DNA from: JASHSH01 sp036490215
GTDB lineage: Bacteria; Pseudomonadota; Alphaproteobacteria; Rhodospirillales; Magnetospirillaceae
NCBI GenBank assembly: GCA_036490215.1
Contig: DASXEH010000017.1
Span: 123,369 to 187,368, forward strand
Direction of reading: 5' to 3'
Length of the DNA: 64,000 nt
A model generated the notes under the pieces. The model was given only the letters and a program-made list of their open reading frames with translations. It was not told where the DNA came from and ran no database searches. Position 1 is the first letter of the stretch, and every line of letters begins with the position of its first letter. This document shows, piece by piece, positions 18,021-27,509 of this stretch. Position numbers and translations under genes: made by a program.

Positions 18021-19223
18021 ATGAAATTTGGAAAAATGACGTTGACGGCCGCGATCGCTTTGACGGCCGTGATGGCCGCATCGCAGGCCATGGCCGATGA
18101 CGTGATCATCGGCGATATCGACGATCTTTCGGGCCCCTATGCCGACGTGATCGGCAAGGGCGGCATCGAAGCGATCAACATGGCGATCGCCGATTTCGGC
18201 GGCTCGGTGCTGGGCAAGAAGATCTCGGTTATGACGACCGACCATCAGAACAAGCCCGATATCGGCGCTTCGAAATTTGCCGAATGGGCCGACCAGAACC
18301 ACGTCAACATGATCCTGGGCGGTTCGAACACCGGCGTGTCGATCGCCATGTCGAAGAAGGCCCTTGAGAAGAAGGTGCCCTTCATCGCCATCGGTGCGGC
18401 CGGCGCATCGCTGACCAACCAGGATTGCAACGCCTATACGATCCACTACGCCTACGACACCACCTCGCTGGCCAACGGCACGGCGACGGCGATGGTGAAG
18501 GGCGGCGCCAAGACCTGGTTCTACCTCACTGCCGACTATGCTTTCGGCACCCAGTTGCAGGAAGCCGCGTCGAAAGTCGTCGAAGCCAATGGCGGCAAGA
18601 ACGTCGGCTCGGTGCGCGCGCCGCTGGGCACGTCGGACTTCTCGTCGTTCCTGGTGCAGGCGCAAGGCTCGGGCGCGCAGGTGCTGGGCCTGGCCAATGC
18701 CGGCGCCGATACTCAGAACTCGATCAAGGCCGCCAATGAGTTCGGCATCGGCAAGACGATGAAGGTCGTCGCGCTGCTGGGCTTCATCAGCGACGTCAAC
18801 GCCCTCGGTCTGAAGACGGCCCAAGGCCTGACGCTGACCACCAGCTGGTACTGGGATGCCAACGACGAGACGCGCAAATTCTCGAAGCGCTTCGCCGACA
18901 AGGTCGGCCATCCGCCGGGTGAGAACCAGACGGCCTATTATTCGGCTACGCTGGCCTATCTCAACGCGGTGAAGGCCGCCGGCACCACCGACTCCGACAA
19001 GGTGATGGCGGAACTTCATAAAGAGAAGATCAATGACGTTTATGCGAAGGGCGGCTATATCCGCGCCGACGGCGTCATGATCCACGACATGTATGTCGTG
19101 CAGGTGAAGACGCCGGCCGAATCGAAGGCGCCGTGGGACTATTACAAGGTGATCTCGACGATGAAGGGCGAAGAGGCTTTCGGCCCGGTCACCGGCCTGT
19201 GCAAGCTGGCACCGAAGTCGTAA
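18021..19223 (+). CDS. Branched-chain amino-acid / amide ABC transporter substrate-binding protein
   Basis: A 400-residue periplasmic protein. The signal peptide is MKFGKMTLTAAIALTAVMA with cleavage near SQAMA-DD. The mature protein begins VIIGDIDDLSGPYADVIGKG, typical of type I (LivJ/LivK-like) binding proteins, and continues with TTDHQNKPDIGASKFAEW. A strong ribosome site (GGGAGGA) precedes the ATG. The subgroup resembles proteins that bind amides or carboxylates as often as leucine, so the ligand is uncertain. It lies between the ATPase and permease genes. Confidence 0.9.
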   Translation: MKFGKMTLTAAIALTAVMAASQAMADDVIIGDIDDLSGPYADVIGKGGIEAINMAIADFGGSVLGKKISVMTTDHQNKPDIGASKFAEWADQNHVNMILGGSNTGVSIAMSKKALEKKVPFIAIGAAGASLTNQDCNAYTIHYAYDTTSLANGTATAMVKGGAKTWFYLTADYAFGTQLQEAASKVVEANGGKNVGSVRAPLGTSDFSSFLVQAQGSGAQVLGLANAGADTQNSIKAANEFGIGKTMKVVALLGFISDVNALGLKTAQGLTLTTSWYWDANDETRKFSKRFADKVGHPPGENQTAYYSATLAYLNAVKAAGTTDSDKVMAELHKEKINDVYAKGGYIRADGVMIHDMYVVQVKTPAESKAPWDYYKVISTMKGEEAFGPVTGLCKLAPKS

Positions 19224-19234
19224 GTGAAGGCGAT

Positions 19235-19259
19235 GCGCCCCGGCTTCCCGCCGGGGCGC
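19235..19259 (+). terminator. Hairpin between binding-protein and permease genes (attenuator-like)
   Basis: A perfect 10-bp GC-rich stem, gcgccccggc / gccggggcgc, with loop ttccc lies 11 bases after the binding-protein stop. No T-run follows. Such hairpins often stabilise the upstream mRNA end or partly stop transcription, giving more binding protein than permease. Confidence 0.6.
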
Positions 19260-19293
19260 TTCCCGTCCACCCCATACCGATGAATATCCGCCC

Positions 19294-20178
19294 GTGACGA
19301 CGATCTTCGGCTACCCCCTGATCGTCATCCTCAGCCAGCTGATGCTCGGCCTGGTCAACGGCTCGTTCTATGCGATGCTGAGCCTCGGCGTGGCCGTCAT
19401 CTTCGGCCTGATGGGCGTGGTGAACTTCGCCCATGGCGCGTTCTACATGCTGGGCGCCTTCGGCGCGCTGCTGGGCTTGCAATGGTTCGGCATCGGCTAC
19501 TGGCCGTCGCTGATCCTTTCGCCTTTGATCGTCGGCACGATCGGCATCGTTCTCGAACGGTTGCTGCTGCGCCACCTATACAAACTCGATCCGCTTTATG
19601 GCCTGCTGGTCACCTTCGGTCTGGCGCTGGTGGCGGAAGGCAGTTTGCAGAACTATTTCGGCTCGTCGGGCCAATCCTATCCCGTGCCATCGATTCTGAC
19701 CGGCACCTGGAATCTCGGCTTTATGATCCTGCCGATCTATCGTGCTTGGGTGATCCTGGCCTCGGTGGTCGTCAGTTTCACCACCTGGTATGTGATCGAA
19801 CGCACGCGTCTGGGTGCGACCTTGCGCGCGGCCACCCAGAACGCGCCGCTGTTGCAAGCTTTCGGCATCAATGTGCCGCGCATGGTGGTGCTGACCTTCG
19901 GCGGCGGCGTGGCGCTGGCCGCACTGGCCGGTGTGCTGGCGGCGCCGGTTATTCAGGTCAGCCCGCTGATGGGTCAGTCCCTGGTCATCGTCGTTTTCGC
20001 CGTGGTGGTGATCGGCGGCATGGGCTCGATCCTCGGTTCGGTCCTTGGCGGCCTGGGGCTGGGCGTGATCGAAGGCTTCACCAAGGTGCTCTATCCCGAA
20101 GCGTCGAATATCGTCGTCTTCGTCATCATGGCGATCGTTCTGGTCGTTCGCCCTGCCGGCCTGTTCGGAAAGGAATAG
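19294..20178 (+). CDS. livH: Branched-chain amino-acid ABC transporter permease LivH-like
   Basis: A 294-residue inner-membrane protein with about eight helices, starting at GTG (19294). The segment LVNGSFYAMLSLGVAVIFGL followed by VNFAHGAFYMLGA is the LivH signature. ATLRAATQNAPLLQAFGIN is the EAA-like loop that contacts the ATPase. The length is normal. It is separated from the livM-like gene by three bases and the two form the heterodimeric channel. Confidence 0.93.
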   Translation: MTTIFGYPLIVILSQLMLGLVNGSFYAMLSLGVAVIFGLMGVVNFAHGAFYMLGAFGALLGLQWFGIGYWPSLILSPLIVGTIGIVLERLLLRHLYKLDPLYGLLVTFGLALVAEGSLQNYFGSSGQSYPVPSILTGTWNLGFMILPIYRAWVILASVVVSFTTWYVIERTRLGATLRAATQNAPLLQAFGINVPRMVVLTFGGGVALAALAGVLAAPVIQVSPLMGQSLVIVVFAVVVIGGMGSILGSVLGGLGLGVIEGFTKVLYPEASNIVVFVIMAIVLVVRPAGLFGKE

Positions 20179-20181
20179 GCC

Positions 20182-21123
20182 ATGTCCGCACGCCTGACGC
20201 CGATCCTCTACGCCGTGCTGCTGGTCCTCGCCGTATGCGTGCCGCTGTTGGGGGTCTATCCCGTCTTCGTGATGCAGCTGCTGTGCTTCGCCATGTTCGC
20301 CTGCGCCTACAACTTGCTGCTCGGCTTCAGCGGCATGCTGTCCTTCGGCCATGCCGCTTTTCTTGGTTCGGCCGCCTACGCCACCTGTTGGCTGGTCACC
20401 GCCCAGCATTGGGGCACCGTGCCCGCGATTCTGGCGGGTGTCGCCGTATCAGCCATCCTCGGTACGATCATCGGTGCCATCGCCATCCGCCGCCGCGGCA
20501 TCTATTTCGCGATGATCACGCTGGCTCTGTCGCAGATCGTTTATTTCGTCTGCCTGGAAGCGAAGTTCACCGGCGGCGAGAACGGCATTCAGGGCGTGCC
20601 GCGTGGCTCGGTTCTGGGCATCGTGCCGCTGCAGTCCGACATCGCCATGTACTATTTCGTGCTGGCGGTGTTCGTGCTGGTGTTCCTGTTCATCTACCGG
20701 ATCATCCATTCGCCCTTCGGCCAGGTGCTGAAGGCGATCCGCGACAACGAGCCGCGCGCCACCTCGCTGGGCTACGACATCGGCCGGCACAAGCTGGTGG
20801 CATTCATCCTGTCGGCGGCGATCGCCGGGCTGGCCGGGTCGCTGAAGGGCCTGGTGCTCGGCTTCGCGACTCTGTCGGACGTTCAGCAATCGACCTCGGG
20901 CCTCGTGATCCTGATGCCGCTGATCGGCGGCACCGGCACCTTCTTCGGCCCGGTGATCGGCGCGGGCGTGATCATCACCTTGCAGCAGTATCTCTCCGAT
21001 CGCGTCGGCGGCTGGGTCACGGTGATCATCGGCGCGATCTTCGTCGCCTGCGTCATGGCGTTCCGCCGTGGCGTCGTCGGCGAATTGATCGCACTGGTCG
21101 GCCGCAAGACGAAGACGAGCTAA
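20182..21123 (+). CDS. livM: Branched-chain amino-acid ABC transporter permease LivM-like
   Basis: A 313-residue inner-membrane protein with roughly nine helices. LLLGFSGMLSFGHAAFLG and RRRGIYFAMITLALSQIVYF are LivM hallmarks, and LKAIRDNEPRATSLGYD is the cytosolic coupling loop. It is the last gene of the Liv-type operon and is convergent with the msrA gene with 21 bases between the stops. Confidence 0.93.
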   Translation: MSARLTPILYAVLLVLAVCVPLLGVYPVFVMQLLCFAMFACAYNLLLGFSGMLSFGHAAFLGSAAYATCWLVTAQHWGTVPAILAGVAVSAILGTIIGAIAIRRRGIYFAMITLALSQIVYFVCLEAKFTGGENGIQGVPRGSVLGIVPLQSDIAMYYFVLAVFVLVFLFIYRIIHSPFGQVLKAIRDNEPRATSLGYDIGRHKLVAFILSAAIAGLAGSLKGLVLGFATLSDVQQSTSGLVILMPLIGGTGTFFGPVIGAGVIITLQQYLSDRVGGWVTVIIGAIFVACVMAFRRGVVGELIALVGRKTKTS

Positions 21124-21144
21124 GCCGCCGCCCGCCGCTGCTGC

Positions 21145-21885
21145 TTAGGATTGCTTCTGCGCCCTCGGCCCGGCCAACACCAGTACCGGATCGGTGCGGT
21201 ATTCGGTCGGGAACATCTCCTTCAGATTGGAGACCTTCGGCAGATCGTTGAAGACGATGTAGGGCTGGTGCGGGTTCCGCACCAAATAGTCCTGGTGATA
21301 GGTCTCGGCCGGATAGAATGTTTTGCCCGGCTCGATCGTCGTCGCGATCTTCGCGCCGAAGGCGTGCATCTGGTCGAGCTGATCGATATAGGCCTGCGCC
21401 ACCTGCGCCTGTTCGTCGCTGGCCGGGAAGATGGTCGAGCGGTACTGCGTGCCGCTGTCGGGGCCCTGGCGGTTGAGCTCGGTCGGATCATGCGCAACCG
21501 AGAAATAGATCTGCAGGATATGGCCGTAGCTGATCTCCTGCGGGTTGAAGGTGACCTGCACCGACTCGGCATGGCCTGTCGCGCCGGTGCTGGTCATCTC
21601 GTAATGAGCGGTCTCGGCCTCGCCGCCGGCATAGCCGGAGACGGCTTTCGTGACGCCCTTCACATGTTCGAACACGCCCTGCACGCCCCAGAAGCAGCCG
21701 CCGGCCAGGACCACGGTTTCGGACGTCGCCGAAGTTTGTTCGTCGGCAGCGGGCGGCACGACCAGATGGGCATCCTCATCGGCCCGGCCCGATACGGCAT
21801 AGCCGAGCCCCGTCAGCGCCACCGCGCCGACCGCCATCCAACGGACCGGATGCGACAGGATCTGGGACAGAAAGGACTGGGCCAT
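21145..21885 (-). CDS. msrA: Peptide-methionine (S)-S-oxide reductase MsrA, exported form
   Basis: A 246-residue protein with the MsrA catalytic motif GGCFWG (Cys64). HAESVQVTFNP and GTQYRSTIF supply the conserved Glu and Tyr of the active site. The N-terminus has a hydrophobic segment (WMAVGAVALTGLGYAVSG), so the enzyme is likely anchored in or exported across the inner membrane and repairs oxidised methionine in the periplasm. Cys64 is the only cysteine, so there is no intramolecular resolving cysteine and an outside reductant must act directly. No msrB is adjacent. Confidence 0.93.
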   Translation of the reverse strand: MAQSFLSQILSHPVRWMAVGAVALTGLGYAVSGRADEDAHLVVPPAADEQTSATSETVVLAGGCFWGVQGVFEHVKGVTKAVSGYAGGEAETAHYEMTSTGATGHAESVQVTFNPQEISYGHILQIYFSVAHDPTELNRQGPDSGTQYRSTIFPASDEQAQVAQAYIDQLDQMHAFGAKIATTIEPGKTFYPAETYHQDYLVRNPHQPYIVFNDLPKVSNLKEMFPTEYRTDPVLVLAGPRAQKQS

Positions 21886-22159
21886 GGAACATCTCCGTTA
21901 TCGACGAAAGGCCTGCGGCATTGTGCACCGCGAGGCGGTCATCATCAAATTCGCTCTGAGACGCTCCAGGGTTACGTGCCGACTGCCTCAAGAGGCGGCA
22001 TCGCCCCGCAATGCACAATGACGACACACATAAGACCATGTGTCGAAACTGTTATTTCATTGCTGGGTTAAGGCGCTACCACCATAGTTACAACCAAAAG
22101 TCGGGTCATCCGTCCCGCTAGAACAGTCTCGAATTAATCGAGGAATCCGAGGAGGAACC

Positions 22160-23470
22160 ATGGCCTTAGTTGCTGAAAGTGAGCTCGAGCAACGCACGAT
22201 GGGCAAGATCACCCGTCGCATCGTGCCGTTCTTGATGTTCTGCTATTTCATCGCCTATCTCGATCGCGTGAATGTCGGCTTTGCCGGCGCGACCATGAGC
22301 AAGGATCTCAACTTCACCGCCGAAGTGTTCGGCGGCGCCGCCGGCATCTTCTTCATCGCCTATTTCTTCTTCGAAGTGCCGAGCAACCTGGCGCTCAACA
22401 AATTCGGCGCGCGGCTTTGGATTGCCCGCATCATGTTCACCTGGGGCTTGGTCTCGGGCGCGCAGGCCTTCGTGACCGGCGGACTCAGCTTCAACATCGT
22501 GCGCGTTCTGTTGGGCGTGGCCGAAGCCGGGTTCTTCCCCGGCATCATCTTCTTCCTGACGCTGTGGTTCCCATCGGCCTATCGCGCGCGCATCGTCGGC
22601 ATCTTCATGGTCGCGATCCCAGTGTCGACCGTAATCGGCTCGCCGATCTCGGGCTTCATCCTCGATTTGGAAGGTACTGCCGGGCTGCATGGCTGGCAGT
22701 GGATGTACATCATCGAAGCCGTGCCGGCGCTGATCATGGCCTTCGTCGTCTACTTCTATCTGACGAACCGGCCGAGCGATGCCAAGTGGCTGGAAGCCGA
22801 TGAACGCGAGTGGATTCAGAAGCGGCTGGACTCCGAACGCGCCAATCGCGAATCGATCGTGCGGCTGTCGCTGTTCCAGTCGATCCTGATCCCGCGCGTC
22901 TTATTGCTCGGCTGCGTCTATATGGCGCTGAACATCCCGCAATACGGGCTCAGCTTCTTCCTACCGCAAATCGTCAAGGCCTTTGGCGTCACCAATGTCG
23001 AGGCCGGATTCATCACCGCCGTGCCTTACGTCGTCGGCGCGATCGGCATGATCCTGTGGGGCCGGCATTCCGACAAATCCGGAGACCGCGTCTGGCACGT
23101 GGTGATCTCCTTCGCGGCGATGGTGGTGGGACTCGGACTGGCGGCCGCAATCAGCGACCCGACCACCAAGATGGTCGTGCTCTGCATCGCGGCTTGGGGC
23201 TTCTTCTCGATCCTGCCGGTGTTCTGGACTCTGCCGACCGCGTTCCTGAGCGGCATCGGTGCGGCCGCCGGCATTGCCTCGGTCAACTCGGTCGGCAATC
23301 TCGGCGGTTATTTCGGGCCCAAGGTGTTCGGCTATCTCAAGACGAGCACCGGCGGCGACACCGCGAGCCTGATCTTCCTCGCCTGCAGTGCCGTGGTGGG
23401 CATCGTCCTGGTGCTGTCGCTGGGACACAACCGGGCTTTGGAAAAGTCGTCGACGCAAGCGGCCGAATAG
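22160..23470 (+). CDS. MFS transporter, anion:cation symporter (ACS) family
   Basis: A 436-residue inner-membrane protein of 12 helices. KITRRIVPFLMFCYFIAYLD then RVNVGFAGATMSKDL is the standard opening of the ACS family (phthalate, tartrate, 4-hydroxyphenylacetate or hexuronate permeases). GVAEAGFFPGIIFFLTLWFP is the matching helix 4-5 segment. A perfect GGAGGA site precedes the ATG. The likely role is uptake of an organic anion; no catabolic genes lie next to it, so the substrate is unknown. An intrinsic terminator follows. Confidence 0.92.
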   Translation: MALVAESELEQRTMGKITRRIVPFLMFCYFIAYLDRVNVGFAGATMSKDLNFTAEVFGGAAGIFFIAYFFFEVPSNLALNKFGARLWIARIMFTWGLVSGAQAFVTGGLSFNIVRVLLGVAEAGFFPGIIFFLTLWFPSAYRARIVGIFMVAIPVSTVIGSPISGFILDLEGTAGLHGWQWMYIIEAVPALIMAFVVYFYLTNRPSDAKWLEADEREWIQKRLDSERANRESIVRLSLFQSILIPRVLLLGCVYMALNIPQYGLSFFLPQIVKAFGVTNVEAGFITAVPYVVGAIGMILWGRHSDKSGDRVWHVVISFAAMVVGLGLAAAISDPTTKMVVLCIAAWGFFSILPVFWTLPTAFLSGIGAAAGIASVNSVGNLGGYFGPKVFGYLKTSTGGDTASLIFLACSAVVGIVLVLSLGHNRALEKSSTQAAE

Positions 23471-23489
23471 TTCCGCTCCACTCGCCTCG

Positions 23490-23520
23490 AAAGGCCGCTC
23501 CGCAAGGGGTGGCCTTTTTT
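23490..23520 (+). terminator. Rho-independent terminator
   Basis: A stem of about 12 pairs (aaaggccgctcc / ggggtggccttt, with two G-T pairs) is closed by the stable GNRA tetraloop gcaa and followed by a T-run. It ends the ACS transporter transcript. Confidence 0.9.
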
Positions 23521-23814
23521 ATTGTCACCGCTTGATCACCACGAGCTTTCCCACGCGATTCCACCGGGTTTCCGACAACCGAAAAGGCGAAATAGTGCTT
23601 TTATCTCATTACCTTAATCGAATGTTAACGGCGCGCCGATAGTGTGCGGCAGGGCCGTGAGCCATTTCGACACCACCCATCTCTGCAAAACCAGGGAACC
23701 GGGGTCCGGCCGTCACTCACATTGCCCCACCGATGGTCGAGGATACGCGCATCTACGTATGGAGACCGTGGCAGTTAAGCGCCATTGTCCGCGCAAATTT
23801 CTGAGTTGGAATCG

Positions 23815-25944
23815 ATGCTTGCCATACAATCCAGCGGCACTGCCGGTACAGCGAAGGCCTTCACCCTTCGCGACCTGCTGATCCTTGCCTTCTACAATAA
23901 ACGCATCATCGCCATCTGCGCGCTGCTGCCCCTGGTCGTCGGCATCTCGGCCGCGCTCGAGACGCGCACCCAATACACGGCCGATGGGCTGATGATGGTA
24001 TTCGTCAACCGCGAGCACACGGGCAACGAAGATCTGACCGGCACCGGCCCCACCGTCGTCTCGATCGACGGGTTGAAGATGGTCGAGTCCGAAATCGAAA
24101 TCATTCAGAGCGACGATGTGGTCGGCCGTGTGGTCGACGACGTTGGCGCCAATGTCCTGTTCCCCGAATTGACTCAGACGCGTCTGTTCGGCCTGCTGCC
24201 GCCGACGCCGGCCGACGCTATCCATCGCCGCGCGATCGAGATGTTCCGCCGCGAGATGCGCGCCGAAGTGCGCTCGGACACCGATATCATCCGCGTCAGC
24301 TTCGAGCATCCCAATCGCATCGTCGCGATCAAGGCGGTGAAGTCGCTGATCGCCACCTATCTCGACCGCCGCCGCGAAGTCTATCAGAACCCAAGTTCGC
24401 CCTTCCTGGCGAGCCAAGTGTCGCACTTCTCCAGTCAGCTGCACGGCCTCGACAGCCAGATCGACCAGATCAAGAAGGATCACGAGGTCGTCGACATCAC
24501 GTCCGACATCAATCTGGCCGTGAACCAGAAAGACAGCGTGCTGCAGCGCCAGCGTCAGGTGACCGAGCGCCGCGAAGCCGTGCGCAGCGAGATCGTGCGG
24601 ACGCAAAAGGAATACGACGCCCTGCCGCCGAAGGTCTTCGCCTTTTCCGACCAGTCCAATCAGAACGCCAACAGCAACGACCACAACACGCTGGTTCAAC
24701 TCGAGTTGGACCGCGCGCATATGGCGACGCTGTATGCGGCCGACTATCCGCCGCTCAAGGAGATCGATCGCAAGATCGACGTGCTCCGCAAGACGATCAA
24801 CGATAAACGCCCGGTGTTCCAGTCGACTCGCGAAGACCGTAACCCGGCGCTCGACTTCGTCACCCAACATCTGATCGCCCTGCGCGCCGAGGGCGATGCG
24901 CTCGATCATCAGCTTGACGTATTGGGCAAGCAGTCGATCGATGCCGATGCCCGCGTGGCCGATCTGCGCGGTGCCGACGATCTGCTGCACGACCTGCAGC
25001 GCACCCGCGACCTGACCGAAGGTCTCTACAAGGAATTCTCGCTGAAGGAAGCCGCAGCACGCATCGGCGAAGACGCGGCCAAGGTTCGCGCCTCCAATGT
25101 TCGCGTGGTGCAGTGGGCCAATTCGCCTTCCACCGGCTCGAACATGGCGCTCAACTTCATCCTGGCCGGCATCTTCGGCGGCCTGTTGATGGGCGGTGCG
25201 GCCGGCATGCTGGCCACCTGGATGCGCCAGAGCTACATCATGCCGAGCGAAGCCGAACGCAGCTTGGGCATTCCCGTGCTGGCCGACTTCGCGGAATCCG
25301 CCGAAGGCTATGCCGGCCGCGGCGCGCGCCAGGAACTGGTGCGCCTGGCCTCGGCCATGCTCGATGTGCTGGTCGACAATCAACCGCTCTCGGTGTTCCA
25401 GTTCGTCTCGGTCAATATGAACGACAGCGAAGCCGGGCTGGTCCAGGCGCTCGCAACCGAATTCGCGCAGAACCGCAATCTGAACACCCTCGTCATCGAC
25501 CTGGCCGGCGACGGCCAGGGCGTGGCCAAGGGGCTGGGCGCCACACCTCCTGCACCGCATGGCGATCATCCCGAGACGACCCGCAATGCCGTTGTCGCCG
25601 CCGGCACCAATGTCTCCAAGCTCGCGGTGGCCGTCGACGCAACCCAGTCGGCCATCGGCAGTCTGCGCACCACGCTGGTGCAGCTGGAAGACCTGTTGGA
25701 CGATGTGCGCCGGCGCTATGACGTGGTGCTGATCAACGCGCCCTCGCCGATCCAAAGCCATGTGGCGCGCCGTCTGTCGAGCCTGGTCGACGCGACCCTC
25801 GTGGTGCTGCGTGCCGAACACACACGCGTTCCGGCGGCTCAGCAGCTGCGCGACATCATCCTGGGTTCGGGCGGCGACCTGCTCGGCTTCGTCTTCACGA
25901 TGCGCCGCTATTACGTTCCGAAGGTTGTCTACAAATGGCTGTAA
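23815..25944 (+). CDS. Exopolysaccharide chain-length / Wzz-type protein with degenerate BY-kinase domain
   Basis: About 709 residues. An N-terminal Wzz domain has a helix at LIAICALLPLVVGISA-like sequence (read IIAICALLPLVVGISAA), then a long periplasmic coiled coil (about residues 200-430) and a second helix FILAGIFGGLLMGGAAGML. The C-terminal part aligns with CpsD/BY-kinases at VVLINAPSPIQSHV, but the expected Walker A (GxGKST) is replaced by VNMNDSEAGLVQ and no tyrosine-rich tail is seen. It therefore probably sets polymer length without phosphorylating. The start is ambiguous: ATG 23815 is chosen; a TTG at 23785 is in frame. It overlaps the export-lipoprotein gene by ten bases. Confidence 0.85.
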   Translation: MLAIQSSGTAGTAKAFTLRDLLILAFYNKRIIAICALLPLVVGISAALETRTQYTADGLMMVFVNREHTGNEDLTGTGPTVVSIDGLKMVESEIEIIQSDDVVGRVVDDVGANVLFPELTQTRLFGLLPPTPADAIHRRAIEMFRREMRAEVRSDTDIIRVSFEHPNRIVAIKAVKSLIATYLDRRREVYQNPSSPFLASQVSHFSSQLHGLDSQIDQIKKDHEVVDITSDINLAVNQKDSVLQRQRQVTERREAVRSEIVRTQKEYDALPPKVFAFSDQSNQNANSNDHNTLVQLELDRAHMATLYAADYPPLKEIDRKIDVLRKTINDKRPVFQSTREDRNPALDFVTQHLIALRAEGDALDHQLDVLGKQSIDADARVADLRGADDLLHDLQRTRDLTEGLYKEFSLKEAAARIGEDAAKVRASNVRVVQWANSPSTGSNMALNFILAGIFGGLLMGGAAGMLATWMRQSYIMPSEAERSLGIPVLADFAESAEGYAGRGARQELVRLASAMLDVLVDNQPLSVFQFVSVNMNDSEAGLVQALATEFAQNRNLNTLVIDLAGDGQGVAKGLGATPPAPHGDHPETTRNAVVAAGTNVSKLAVAVDATQSAIGSLRTTLVQLEDLLDDVRRRYDVVLINAPSPIQSHVARRLSSLVDATLVVLRAEHTRVPAAQQLRDIILGSGGDLLGFVFTMRRYYVPKVVYKWL

Positions 25945-26666
25945 AACGCGCGCTCTGCCTGCTGGCAGTGCTCCTGGCCGCCGCTTGCACTCGTCAGACG
26001 GTCGATCCCAAACCGCAGAACGCCATGAATTTCTCGACCTGGACCGACGAGGTTCCGGCCTATCGCTACGGCCCTGGCGACAAGATCCAGGTGTCGTATC
26101 AGCTGACACCCGAGATGGATGAGACCGCGCTGGTCAGCCCCGATGGCACGATCGCGCTGAAGACCGCGCATCACGTCAAAGCCGAAGGCTTGACCGAGAC
26201 CCAGCTCGAACAGTCGATCGAGAAGGCCGCGACCGCCGTTCTGATCAAACCGATCGTGACGGTGGAGTTGACCGATTCGGCATCGGCCCAATTCTATGTC
26301 GGCGGTTCGGTGACCAAGCCGGGCTCGTTCCCGGCCAAGGGCCGCATCGGCCTGTTGGAAGCCGTGACCATGGCCGGCGGCTTCGACCGCGAAGCGCGCT
26401 ACGATCAGGTGATCCTGGTCCGCCGCAGCCCCGATAACCGGCCGATGCTGCGGATCGTCGATCTGCAGTCCTTCATCGAGAAGGGTTCGGGCGCGGGCAA
26501 CGATGTGCCGCTGGTGGCCGGCGACATGGTCTTCGTGCCGCGCAGCGAAATCGGCGACGCGGATCTGTGGGTCGAGGAATTCATCACCAAATTCGTGCCC
26601 TTCGACCGCAGCCTCAGCTACTCCTATACCAACGTCGTCAACCCGACGGCCGCCGCCGTGCCGTAA
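25935..26666 (+). CDS. Polysaccharide export outer-membrane lipoprotein (Wza/BexD family)
   Basis: A 243-residue lipoprotein with lipobox LAAAC (Cys19). The polysaccharide export domain begins YRYGPGDKIQVSYQLTPEM, and an SLBB-type domain follows with FYVGGSVTKPGSFPAKGRIG and LLEAVTMAGGFDREAR. These proteins form the outer-membrane ring through which capsular or exopolysaccharide leaves the cell. The gene overlaps the end of the Wzz-like gene and precedes a glycosyltransferase gene by 24 bases. Confidence 0.93.
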   Translation: MAVKRALCLLAVLLAAACTRQTVDPKPQNAMNFSTWTDEVPAYRYGPGDKIQVSYQLTPEMDETALVSPDGTIALKTAHHVKAEGLTETQLEQSIEKAATAVLIKPIVTVELTDSASAQFYVGGSVTKPGSFPAKGRIGLLEAVTMAGGFDREARYDQVILVRRSPDNRPMLRIVDLQSFIEKGSGAGNDVPLVAGDMVFVPRSEIGDADLWVEEFITKFVPFDRSLSYSYTNVVNPTAAAVP

Positions 26667-26690
26667 GGCGCGACGTTATCGGAGCGGGAT

Positions 26691-27509
26691 ATGGCGACCG
26701 CCATCCAGGTGCTGAAGGTATCGGAACAGACCAACGCGCCGGTTCCGGTGGAGTGGCTGTTCGGTATTCCCGTCAGCAAGCTCGACGTGGCCGAGGCCGC
26801 AGCCTATATGGCCGCGCGGCCGGCCGATGCGCCTTTCGCCTTCGTCGCCACGCCCAACGCTTCGACCCTGGTCGCGCTGACAAACGGCAACCCCGGCTAT
26901 TGGGAGCCCTATAAGCGCACCTGGCTTCGCCTGTTCGACAGCCGTGTCGTGCGCATCGTCGCCCGCCTGCTCTACGGCAAGACAATGCCGATCGCCGCCG
27001 GCTCGGACGTAACCGCCTATTTGTTCCATCACGTGATCACGCCCGACGACCGCATCTCGGTGATCGGCAGCCATAAAGCACTAGAAGACGAGCTGCGCCG
27101 GCAATTCGGCCTGAAACACCTGGCCTTCCATCAGCCGCCCATGGGCTTCGTGCATAACGAAAAGGCGATGCAGGACTGCATCGATTTCGTCGTCGCCAAC
27201 CCGGCGCGCTTCCTGTTCTTGGCCGTCGGCGCGCCGCAATCGGAAATCCTCTGCGTGCGGCTGCTCGACGATGGCCGCGCCAAAGGCATCGGCCTTTGCA
27301 TCGGCGGTTCGCTGCTGTTCGTCACCGGCATGAAGAAGCGCGCGCCGAAGATCTTTCTCGATCTCAGCCTGGAGTGGTTCTATCGCCTGGTGACCACGCC
27401 CAGCACCCATATCCGCCGCGTCTTCGTCGACTCGCTGCCGATTCTCGGCCTGGCGCTGCGCGTGTGGTGGCATAAGATACCGCACGGTCCCGAAGGTACC
27501 GCGCCATGA
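26691..27509 (+). CDS. WecG/TagA/CpsF family glycosyltransferase
   Basis: A 272-residue cytosolic or membrane-associated transferase. FAFVATPNASTLVAL contains the TPN motif of the family, and FLFLAVGAPQSEILCVRLL matches its conserved second block (the GxPkQE-type motif). CIGGSLLFVTGMKKRAPK is the third block. WecG/TagA/CpsF enzymes add the second sugar to undecaprenyl-linked precursors. Here the partner would be the WcaJ-type enzyme encoded at 29977-31386. The stop overlaps the Wzy-like start (ATGA). Confidence 0.9.
   Translation: MATAIQVLKVSEQTNAPVPVEWLFGIPVSKLDVAEAAAYMAARPADAPFAFVATPNASTLVALTNGNPGYWEPYKRTWLRLFDSRVVRIVARLLYGKTMPIAAGSDVTAYLFHHVITPDDRISVIGSHKALEDELRRQFGLKHLAFHQPPMGFVHNEKAMQDCIDFVVANPARFLFLAVGAPQSEILCVRLLDDGRAKGIGLCIGGSLLFVTGMKKRAPKIFLDLSLEWFYRLVTTPSTHIRRVFVDSLPILGLALRVWWHKIPHGPEGTAP

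Noticed and set aside
23713..26109. A 798-codon minus-strand frame opposite the Wzz-like gene
   Set aside because: Composition is that of an antisense shadow (Arg, His, Gln, Asp-rich); the plus strand has a coherent Wzz domain order and gene overlaps.
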